A stretch of 64,000 nucleotides of DNA from Paracoccaceae bacterium. GTDB taxonomy: Bacteria; Pseudomonadota; Alphaproteobacteria; Rhodobacterales; Rhodobacteraceae. The notes beneath the pieces were generated by a model. That model saw only the letters and a list, made by a program, of their open reading frames with translations. It did not search any database and was not told the DNA's origin. Location of the stretch: NCBI GenBank assembly GCA_018223085.1, contig JAAEZB010000002.1, forward strand, positions 1 to 64,000, read 5' to 3'. Of the stretch, positions 56,554-64,000 are shown one piece after another. Numbering within the stretch: position 1 is the stretch's first letter; each line of letters starts with the position of its first letter. Made by a program: the position numbers and the translations under genes.

Positions 56554-56723
56554 GTCATCCCCTCTGTTTGGTCATCAGAGTTTTCATCAGGAGGATTTGT
56601 CTTAATTTGTAAGGAATCCTGAGGGTCGAAAAGCGGTCCTTTTGGGGCATTGTTTCCCAAACGGGGCCAGTCCACGGGAAAACACCATGTATTGCACCTG
56701 AAACAGGGGGATTTCGCCCGGCC

Positions 56724-57647
56724 CTAATCGCGCCCCTCACGCGATCGCAGCGCAATGATAAGGCCCGCCGCGACGATCAGAGCGATTCCAAATCCTTGCC
56801 AAGCTCCAAGCCCCTGCCCCCACAAAAGCCAGGCAAAAACCGGCCCGAACCCCATCACGGCATATTCGAACACCGCAACATTGGTCGGAATATCCATCTG
56901 GTAGGCGCGAATGATAAGGAACACCGCCCCAAGCGAACACACCGCCTGCAACGCGATCCATGGCAAGGCCGGACCAAACGCCCCGGTCCATCCGCGTAAA
57001 AGAAACCCCGTCTCATCCCCGCCCCACGCCGCAAACGCAAGCGACACCACAAGACCGATCCCCCCCAGCATCGCCATATTCACCCCAAGAAGCGACACCG
57101 CGCTTTCGCCCTCGCACCAACTGCGCGTGGCAATCGCCGACACCGCATAAAAGAACCCCGCCGCCACCGGCATCAACATAACCGGGCCAAACCCCTCGCC
57201 CCCCGGCTGCAAGACAAGCAAAATCCCCACGAACCCAAGAACAACCGCGCCCCCGCGCCAGACCCCGATCCGCTGTCCCATCACCACAACATTGATAAGC
57301 AACACAAAAAGCGGCGAGGTGAACATCCCCGCCAACGCCTGCGCCACCGGCATCAGGCCCAGCGCCCCGAAATAGAGCATCATCGACAGAGAAAGCACCC
57401 CTGAGCGCGCCAAAACCCGGCCCCACCGGTTCGGCCAAAGGCTCCCAAGCCCAAGCATCGGCATCATCGCCAGAAGTGGTAGCATCAAGGCGCTGCGCAT
57501 GGCGTGAAACTGCCAAAGGCCCACCGTCTCGGCGATCAACCCGATGAACGTATCGACAAAGCCGATCACCGCCATCGCCACCACCATCGCCAGCGCCGCC
57601 GCCAATGGCCTGTTGCCTGCCTCGTTCACCTGTGCATTCTCCCCCAA
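56724..57647 (-). CDS. DMT (EamA) family transporter
   Basis: two EamA-like repeats. Confidence 0.88.
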   Translation of the reverse strand: MGENAQVNEAGNRPLAAALAMVVAMAVIGFVDTFIGLIAETVGLWQFHAMRSALMLPLLAMMPMLGLGSLWPNRWGRVLARSGVLSLSMMLYFGALGLMPVAQALAGMFTSPLFVLLINVVVMGQRIGVWRGGAVVLGFVGILLVLQPGGEGFGPVMLMPVAAGFFYAVSAIATRSWCEGESAVSLLGVNMAMLGGIGLVVSLAFAAWGGDETGFLLRGWTGAFGPALPWIALQAVCSLGAVFLIIRAYQMDIPTNVAVFEYAVMGFGPVFAWLLWGQGLGAWQGFGIALIVAAGLIIALRSREGRD

Positions 57648-57739
57648 AGACGCGCCTACGTAGCACTACGCACTACCATCGTCGCGCGCTTCTGTCGTAA
57701 AACCGACAAACCACCGAGGAATCAAGGGAGGAGGCTCCG

Positions 57740-59365
57740 ATGGGATGGATGGCCGATGAAACCGGGCTCGAAAAATGCGCCGCAAACTATGCGCCGCTGA
57801 CACCACTGGCGCATCTCAAACGCGCGCGTGATGTCTGGCCGGATCACCTTGCCGTGGTCTATGGCAAACACCGCACCACCTATGCCCAACACTATGAGCG
57901 CTGCACCCGCCTTGCCTCGGCCCTCGTCAAACTTGGGATTACCCCCGGCGATGTGGTGGCCACGATCCTTCCCAACCTCCCCGCCCATGTCGAGGCCCAT
58001 TTCGGCGTGCCCGCCTGCGGCGGCGTTCTGAATGCCATCAACATCCGCCTCGATGTCGATACCATCGCCTATATCTTCGAACATGGCGGTGCCAAGGTCG
58101 TCCTTGTCGACCCGCAATTCCTTGATGTGACCGAAGCCGCGATTGCCAAGATGGACGGCCCCGGCCCCAAAATCATCGAAGTTGCCGATGATTTCGACGG
58201 CTGGCACGCCTCGGGCAAACACATGACCTACGAGGATCTCCTCGCCTCCGGTGATCCCGATTTCGACTGGATCATGCCCGAAGACGAATGGGAAAGCCTC
58301 GCCCTCAACTACACCTCCGGCACCACAGGCCGCCCCAAAGGCGTCGTCTATCACCACCGCGGCGCTTACCTGAACACCATGGCACAGGTCGTGAGCTGGC
58401 GCATGACGCTCCACCCGACCTACCTGACCATCGTGCCCCTGTTTCATTGCAACGGCTGGTGCCATAGCTGGATGATGCCCCTCCTCGGCGGCACGATTGT
58501 CTGCTGCCGCGACATCACCGCTCAGGCGATCTACAACGCGATCCACTACGAAGGTGTGACCCATTTCGGCGGCGCCCCCATCGTTCTCAACATGATCGTC
58601 AACGCTCTGGATGAGGAACGCCGCACTTTCGACCATACCGTCGAAGTCTTCACCGCCGGCGCGCCGCCCGCCCCCGCGACCCTCAAGGCGATTGAGAATT
58701 TTGGCTTCAACATCACCCATGTCTATGGCCTGACCGAAGTCTACGGCCCCGCCACCGAATGCACATGGCAGGCCAAATGGGATCATCTCGAAGGCGACGA
58801 CCGCGCCGCCGTCAAGGCGCGTCAGGGCGTGCCCATGCCCTGTATCGAAGAACTGCGCGTCACCGATTCCAAACTCAACGACATCCCCCGTGATGGCGTG
58901 GCTCAGGGCGAAATCATGTTCCGCGGCAATGGCGTGATGAAAGGCTATTACAAAAACCCCGAAGCCACCGCCGAAGCCTTTGAAGGGGGCGTCTTCCATT
59001 CCGGCGACATCGCCGTGCACCACCCCGACACCTATGTTCAGATCGCCGACCGCGCCAAGGACGTGATTATCTCGGGCGGTGAAAACATCTCCTCGGTCGA
59101 GGTCGAAGGCGTCCTGATGGCGCATGAGGCGATTTCCCTCGCCGCTGTGGTCGCCAAACCGGACGAAAAATGGGGCGAAGTCCCCTGCGCCTTCGTCGAA
59201 CTTCTCCCCGGCAAGGAGGCCACCGAAGAAGAGGTGATCAAATTCGCCCGCGCCACGCTGGCCGGGTTCAAAACCCCGAAAAAAGTCGTGTTTCAGGAAC
59301 TCCCCAAAACCTCGACCGGCAAGATTCAGAAATTCGAACTGCGCGAGCAGGCGAAAACCCTCTGA
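57740..59365 (+). CDS. acyl-CoA synthetase (AMP-binding)
   Basis: LNYTSGTTGRPKGVVYHHRGAY; YGLTEVYGPATECTW; FHSGDIAVHHPDTYVQIADRAKDVIISGGENISSVEVE; PKTSTGKIQKFELR. Confidence 0.95.
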   Translation: MGWMADETGLEKCAANYAPLTPLAHLKRARDVWPDHLAVVYGKHRTTYAQHYERCTRLASALVKLGITPGDVVATILPNLPAHVEAHFGVPACGGVLNAINIRLDVDTIAYIFEHGGAKVVLVDPQFLDVTEAAIAKMDGPGPKIIEVADDFDGWHASGKHMTYEDLLASGDPDFDWIMPEDEWESLALNYTSGTTGRPKGVVYHHRGAYLNTMAQVVSWRMTLHPTYLTIVPLFHCNGWCHSWMMPLLGGTIVCCRDITAQAIYNAIHYEGVTHFGGAPIVLNMIVNALDEERRTFDHTVEVFTAGAPPAPATLKAIENFGFNITHVYGLTEVYGPATECTWQAKWDHLEGDDRAAVKARQGVPMPCIEELRVTDSKLNDIPRDGVAQGEIMFRGNGVMKGYYKNPEATAEAFEGGVFHSGDIAVHHPDTYVQIADRAKDVIISGGENISSVEVEGVLMAHEAISLAAVVAKPDEKWGEVPCAFVELLPGKEATEEEVIKFARATLAGFKTPKKVVFQELPKTSTGKIQKFELREQAKTL

Positions 59366-59413
59366 TCCTCACCCGCCCAAGGGCCCTCAGGGGCGCTTGG
59401 GCAAGGAGCCCCG

Positions 59414-59953
59414 ATGCAGGTGACCCAAACGCACGAAACCCGCCATGGCGAAATCTCGGCTCTCTTCAAGGCCACCTTCACCGCCTCTGAAGGTGCCGAA
59501 GAAGGCGCTCTGATTGGCAACCTCGCAGGGGCGCTCCTTTCCGAAACGCCCGACGACGACCTCCGCGTTTTTCTTGCCGAAGAGAACGGCGCGCTGATCG
59601 GCACCGCGATCTTTACCCGCCTGCGTTTTGCAGGCGACGACCGCACCGCCTTTCTCCTCTCGCCCATGGCCGTTGCCACGGATCATCAGGGCACAGGCGT
59701 CGGACAGACCCTCCTGACCGCTGCCCTCACCACCCTGCGCACCGAAGGCATCGACCTCGCCGTGACCTATGGCGACCCCGCCTTCTATGGCAAGGTTGGC
59801 TTCTTGCCAGTCAATACCGACACCGTCCCCGCGCCCCAACCGCTGAGCCAACCCGAAGGCTGGATCGCACAAAGCCTGACCGACGCACCGCTCCGCCCCC
59901 TGCAAGGCCCCGCAACCTGCGCCAACGCGCTGGACAATCCCGATTACTGGTGA
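59414..59953 (+). CDS. GNAT family N-acetyltransferase
   Basis: LLSPMAVATDHQGTGVGQTLLTAALTTLRTEGIDLAVTYGDPAFYGKVGF. Confidence 0.92.
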   Translation: MQVTQTHETRHGEISALFKATFTASEGAEEGALIGNLAGALLSETPDDDLRVFLAEENGALIGTAIFTRLRFAGDDRTAFLLSPMAVATDHQGTGVGQTLLTAALTTLRTEGIDLAVTYGDPAFYGKVGFLPVNTDTVPAPQPLSQPEGWIAQSLTDAPLRPLQGPATCANALDNPDYW

Positions 59954-60447
59954 TCCCCTCCCCCATACCGCCAGATCGTGAAGTCTTCTTCCGGTTCGGG
60001 CGGCTCGAAATAGCTTGAGATCATACGAAACTGCGCGTCCGTGGCCGCGAAATCGTGCCCGCCCTCGGCGTTCCGCGCCCTGAGCCGCGCAAGGCAAACC
60101 TCGTCCGGCACATCAAGAACATGCAGCACATGCGCCGCGCCGCTTTCCTCAAGGATGCCCCGCATCCAATCCCGCACCATCCGCGTATTGCCCGGATAAT
60201 CGAGGACGACCGACACCCCAGTCCCCAAAAGCGCCGCCACATGCGGCCCCATCGCATCGCGCAACCGCGCGCTATAGCGCACATAGTCCTGCACGCTTGC
60301 CATATCCTCGCCAAACAGCGCGGCAAGCCATGCATCCTCAGAAATAAGAACATGCCCCGGCGCACGCGCCAACTCGGCGCAAAGCGTAGATTTCCCGGCG
60401 GCGATCTTCCCGCACATCATGTGCAGGGTGGGTTGATTTTTAGACAT
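59944..60447 (-). CDS. P-loop kinase/ATPase (AAA_33/zeta-like)
   Basis: MMCGKIAAGKSTLCAELA Walker A; VVLDYPGNTRMVRDW. Confidence 0.88.
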   Translation of the reverse strand: MSKNQPTLHMMCGKIAAGKSTLCAELARAPGHVLISEDAWLAALFGEDMASVQDYVRYSARLRDAMGPHVAALLGTGVSVVLDYPGNTRMVRDWMRGILEESGAAHVLHVLDVPDEVCLARLRARNAEGGHDFAATDAQFRMISSYFEPPEPEEDFTIWRYGGGDHQ

Positions 60448-60693
60448 TGAAAAACCTCTGATCCGTGCAAAGCACGTGAAAATTGCAGACGAATACCCCG
60501 GCCCGGCGGTTCAGGCCGGGACCGTAATTCGCGCTCCAGGGCGCGCGCGCATCATCAAAACAAAGGCTCTCATGGCCTAAACATACCACCCTCGCCGCCC
60601 CTTGCCCATCCCGGCGATGCTGCGTTGCCGCCGCCCCCTGCGCCGTGCTATCCTAAGCCCCCAAGAGGCAGAGCAGCCCGCGCGACATCATCC

Positions 60694-61710
60694 ATGACCA
60701 AGACAGCCCTGACAAAATTCGAACGGCTTGAGGCTTCCGGCCTCTGGCGCCCCGCGCCCGACGCCCAGCGCCGCGACGTGATTGTCTCGATTGGCGAAGC
60801 GACCCTGACCATTTCCGACATGCAGGATCGCCCCCTCGCCCATTGGTCCCTGCCCGCCGTGGCCCGCCTCAACAAGGGTAAACGCCCCGCGATCTACGCC
60901 CCGGATGGCGATCCCGGCGAAACCCTCGAACTCGCCGAGAGCGAAGCCCACATGATCGAAGCCATCGAGAGCCTGCGCGCCGCCATTGACCGTCGCCGCC
61001 CTCGCCCTGGCCGGTTGCGCCTCGTGACCCTGACCGCCTCCATTGCCTCTGTCGCCGCGCTCACCGTGTTCTGGCTGCCCGGTGCACTTCTGGACCATAC
61101 CCTGAGCGTCGTCCCCCAAGCCAAACGCATCGAGATCGGCCAACAGCTTGAGAACGAACTCACCCGCCTTACCGGCGAACCCTGCCATAGCATGCTCGCC
61201 ACGCCCGCCCTCACCCGTCTGGCCGAACGGCTCGAAGTGCCGCGCCTCGTGGTGCTGCGCGGCGGGGTGCAGGACACACTCGCCCTGCCCGGCGGTGCCG
61301 TGCTGCTCAACCGCGCCATTGTCGAAGATTTCGAAGACCCCGATGTCGCCGCGGGCTACGTGCTCGCCGCCAAGGCCGACGCCGTCGAGCGCGATCCCCT
61401 GCAAGTCCTTCTTGAAGCTCAAGGCACGCTGACAACGCTGCGCCTGCTGACCACGGGCGCCCTGCCCGAAGACACGTTGCGCACCCATGCCGAGGCCCTC
61501 GTCGTCGAACCCCGCCCCGAGGCCGACCCCGAGATCCTGCTCGGCCTCTTTACCTATTATGAAGTGAAATCAACGCCCTACGCCTATGCGCTTGATCCCT
61601 CGGGCGAAAATACCCTGTCCCTGATCGAGGCCGATCCCTTCGAGACCTCGCCCCGTCCGGTGCTGTCAGATGGCGATTGGGTCGCGCTTCAGGGGATTTG
61701 TGGAGGCTGA
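60694..61710 (+). CDS. membrane-anchored M48-like protein lacking HExxH (predicted pseudopeptidase)
   Basis: single TM then VPRLVVLRGGVQDTLALPGGAVLLNRAIVEDFEDPDVAAGYVLAAKADAVERDPL. Confidence 0.65.
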   Translation: MTKTALTKFERLEASGLWRPAPDAQRRDVIVSIGEATLTISDMQDRPLAHWSLPAVARLNKGKRPAIYAPDGDPGETLELAESEAHMIEAIESLRAAIDRRRPRPGRLRLVTLTASIASVAALTVFWLPGALLDHTLSVVPQAKRIEIGQQLENELTRLTGEPCHSMLATPALTRLAERLEVPRLVVLRGGVQDTLALPGGAVLLNRAIVEDFEDPDVAAGYVLAAKADAVERDPLQVLLEAQGTLTTLRLLTTGALPEDTLRTHAEALVVEPRPEADPEILLGLFTYYEVKSTPYAYALDPSGENTLSLIEADPFETSPRPVLSDGDWVALQGICGG

Positions 61711-61738
61711 TCGGCCCGTCCCCGGACCGATCCCATCC

Positions 61739-63004
61739 TTATTTGCGCAACCGCGCGCCAGAGAACCCGGCTCCGCGCGCCTTGGCCAATGCCCCTTGCG
61801 CCGCATCCGCATTGCCAAACGGCCCCGCGAGAACCATGCGCCGGGTCACGCCCTGACGCTCATAAGTGCCGATCCGCACCGGCAGGCCCAGCGCCTGAAC
61901 CTGACGCGCCGCACTCTGCGCCGCGTCGTAATCACTATAGCTCGCGACCTGTACATAGCCCTGACCGCCCACGCGCAGCGCCTTTTTCGCAGGCGCGCTC
62001 TTGGTCGACACGACCGCCGTGCCTTGCGTTGACACCATAGCCATCGTCTCGGCATTGCCCCGGCGTAGCTTATGCGGCACGCCCAAATTCCAGACCCGCT
62101 CCATAGCGGCCTTGCCGCCAAAGGTTTGCTCACCACGATAGGGGTTGAGACGCCCATCCTCGAATACCCGCTGATAGCCCTCGGGCGGCTCGACATGCAC
62201 CATGGCAAACTGACGTTTTTCATAGATATGGCGCGGCACCACGCGCACATTCGGGCCAACCTGCCCCTCTCGCACGATCCGGCCTTGCGGCGCGCCCATA
62301 TAAGGCGCGCCCATATAAGACGATCCCTGACGCTCGATGTTGATGATAGGCGCGGGGGCCGTCGGTCGGCCGCTGCCCGGTGTATAGGGCAGTTCCGCCT
62401 GCGGACCACAGCGCACCGCGAGCCCCTTATGGGTCGCCCCGCCGCCTCGGCATGGCGCCGAAAGGCCCGAACGACGCGGCACCTGTTCAAGGCTCCGGCG
62501 CGGTTGTTTCGATGGCGCTGCGACGGTCACTTTCGGCTTGGCCACAGGCTTGGGCTTGGGTCTGCTCAAAGGGGCCGGCGCGGCGGTGATAACGCGCGGC
62601 TTTGGCTTGGCCGCCGGTTTCGCAACGGGCTTGGCCATGGCGGGTTTCGCCTGGGCTGTCGCCTTGGGCGCGCCCTGCTCGGGCTGGGCCGCCTTGAGCA
62701 CCGTCACGTTCTTGCCCAGCGTCGGCGCGACCTGTTGCTTGGTCGCCCCTGCAACCTGCGTCGGCTTGAAACCGCACAGAACCTTGCGGTCCCGGCTCAT
62801 CCGCGGCACCCAGGTGACGCTGCCATCAACCCCGGCGCGGATATAGACACAGCCCTTGCTGTCCACATACTGGCGCCCCTTGTAGGACGCGGGCGGAAAT
62901 TCGTTCGGCTGATCGACGTTCTTGAGGGATTGGGCCTCAACGGCTGCGCCGACACCCATAGATCCCGCAATGACGGCAATCGCGATTACTCGTATTAGTT
63001 TCAT
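61739..63004 (-). CDS. SPOR-domain-containing secreted protein
   Basis: signal peptide MKLIRVIAIAVIAGSMGVGAAVEAQ; C-terminal GYVQVASYSDYDAAQSAARQVQALGLPVRIGTYERQGVTRRMVLAGPFGNADAAQGAL. Confidence 0.9.
   Translation of the reverse strand: MKLIRVIAIAVIAGSMGVGAAVEAQSLKNVDQPNEFPPASYKGRQYVDSKGCVYIRAGVDGSVTWVPRMSRDRKVLCGFKPTQVAGATKQQVAPTLGKNVTVLKAAQPEQGAPKATAQAKPAMAKPVAKPAAKPKPRVITAAPAPLSRPKPKPVAKPKVTVAAPSKQPRRSLEQVPRRSGLSAPCRGGGATHKGLAVRCGPQAELPYTPGSGRPTAPAPIINIERQGSSYMGAPYMGAPQGRIVREGQVGPNVRVVPRHIYEKRQFAMVHVEPPEGYQRVFEDGRLNPYRGEQTFGGKAAMERVWNLGVPHKLRRGNAETMAMVSTQGTAVVSTKSAPAKKALRVGGQGYVQVASYSDYDAAQSAARQVQALGLPVRIGTYERQGVTRRMVLAGPFGNADAAQGALAKARGAGFSGARLRK
62289..62318. repeat. tandem 2x15-bp duplication within SPOR gene
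   Basis: GGCGCGCCCATATAA x2 encoding YMGAP repeats. Confidence 0.85.
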
Positions 63005-63006
63005 TG

Positions 63007-63029
63007 TGCCCCCACAATATCTGGGGGCA
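63007..63029 (-). promoter_or_regulatory. hairpin over the RBS of the SPOR gene
   Basis: minus strand TGCCCCC-agatattgt-GGGGGCA ends 2 nt before ATG. Confidence 0.5.
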
Positions 63030-63083
63030 GCATAACCGCAAAACTCAATATGAGTAAACCACCCATAGAGGTGGTTTGCGCGC

Positions 63084-63713
63084 TTATTTGGTGCCGAACA
63101 TCCGGTCTCCGGCATCGCCAAGACCCGGCAGGATATAGCCCTTCTCGTTCAGACGCTCATCGAGCGCGGCCGTCACGATCGGCACATCCGGGTGTGCTTC
63201 CTTCATCCGCGCGACGCCCTCGGGCGCTGCCAACAGGCACAGGAACCGGATATCCTTGGCCCCGGCTTCTTTCAGAAGATCAATCGCCGCAACCGAGGAA
63301 TTCCCCGTCGCCAGCATCGGGTCAACTGCAATCACAAGGCGCTCATCCAACTCGCTTGGCACCTTGAAATAATACTGCACCGGCTCAAGGGTCTCTTCGT
63401 CGCGATAAAGACCAACAAACCCAACCCGCGCCGACGGGATCAATTCAAGCATCCCATCCAAAAGACCATTGCCCGCCCGCAGGATCGACACCAGCGCGAG
63501 CTTGCGCCCCGCCAAAACCGGCGCGTCCATCTCCTGCATCGGCGTATCGATCCGCTTCGTCGTCATCGGCAACTCGCGTGTCACCTCATAGGCCAAAAGC
63601 TGGCTGATCTCGCGCAGCAAACGGCGGAACTCGCCGGTCGAAACGTCCTTCTGACGCATGATGGTGAGTTTATGCTGCACAAGCGGGTGATCGACGACGG
63701 TCAGGTGATCCAT
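63084..63713 (-). CDS. upp: uracil phosphoribosyltransferase
   Basis: [55 protein letters not shown]. Confidence 0.96.
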   Translation of the reverse strand: MDHLTVVDHPLVQHKLTIMRQKDVSTGEFRRLLREISQLLAYEVTRELPMTTKRIDTPMQEMDAPVLAGRKLALVSILRAGNGLLDGMLELIPSARVGFVGLYRDEETLEPVQYYFKVPSELDERLVIAVDPMLATGNSSVAAIDLLKEAGAKDIRFLCLLAAPEGVARMKEAHPDVPIVTAALDERLNEKGYILPGLGDAGDRMFGTK

Positions 63714-64000
63714 CTATTCTGTCTCCAGTTTCTTCATGATCCGCGCGCGCGTCTCGGTATCGCAAAAGGCGGCTTCGGCGGCAGTTTGGTTGAGAGCGCG
63801 GAAATCGGATTCGTCCCAGCCGAAGCTTTCCGCCAACATGTCATATTCCCGGGGGAGATTGGTATGGAAAAACGGCGGATCATCCGTCGAAACCGTGATT
63901 TTGACCCCGGCATCGCGCAGCCGCGCAATCGGATGGGCCGCAAAATCCTTATAAAGGCCCAGCGCCACATTCGATCCCGGACAAACCTCAAGCGTGATCT
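63714..64000 (-). CDS. adenosine deaminase family protein, partial (runs off window end)
   Basis: frame open to the edge: ITLEVCPGSNVALGLYKDFAAHPIARLRDAGVKITVSTDDPPFFHTNLPREY. Confidence 0.92.
   Translation of the reverse strand, partial: ITLEVCPGSNVALGLYKDFAAHPIARLRDAGVKITVSTDDPPFFHTNLPREYDMLAESFGWDESDFRALNQTAAEAAFCDTETRARIMKKLETE

Noticed and set aside
59944-60447. Zeta toxin of a toxin-antitoxin system
   Set aside because: Walker-A kinase fold only; no antitoxin ORF adjacent, so TA assignment is unsupported.
62480-62680. DNA repeat array
   Set aside because: Lys/Pro/Ala-rich coding low complexity in the SPOR protein, not a non-coding repeat.

Overview
This 64 kb window looks like chromosomal DNA from a GC-rich alphaproteobacterium, most likely Rhodobacteraceae/Roseobacter group. 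That placement rests on protein content, a tRNA-His without G-1, a GTTC-N7-GTTC SOS box and Rhodobacterales-type intergenic hairpins. Coding density is high, with about 66 supported protein genes and two tRNAs (Tyr-GTA and His-GTG). I saw no CRISPR array, transposase or prophage. Main content: an SOS-box-controlled Y-family polymerase with a divergent small ORF; RlmB; an EF-G-like GTPase; a glutaryl-CoA dehydrogenase / XRE-cupin / CoA-transferase locus; an FMO-BASS-epimerase-SDR operon with a divergent TetR; metY; a PilM/PilP-like fusion; CPA2 antiporter; cobT/cobS; CarD/FdxA/S4/SUV3-like helicase; PepF; rpoH; RluA; MATE; and a fatty-acid oxidation cluster (two MerR regulators, acyl-CoA dehydrogenase, GST, thiolase, FadB-type). 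Acyl-CoA synthetase, upp and a partial adenosine deaminase follow. The best candidates for something undescribed are: (1) a predicted ncRNA downstream of rpoH with eight GCCAGC motifs; (2) a dispersed element with 11-bp tandem ATACCGACG repeats, found twice and both times between convergent genes; (3) the SOS-box divergon; (4) the single-chain PilM/PilP-like fusion; (5) an M48-like membrane protein lacking HExxH; (6) an EF-G-like GTPase with DCPGS in place of DTPGH; (7) a switch-like metY leader. All calls come from reading sequence and motifs; no database searches were run.
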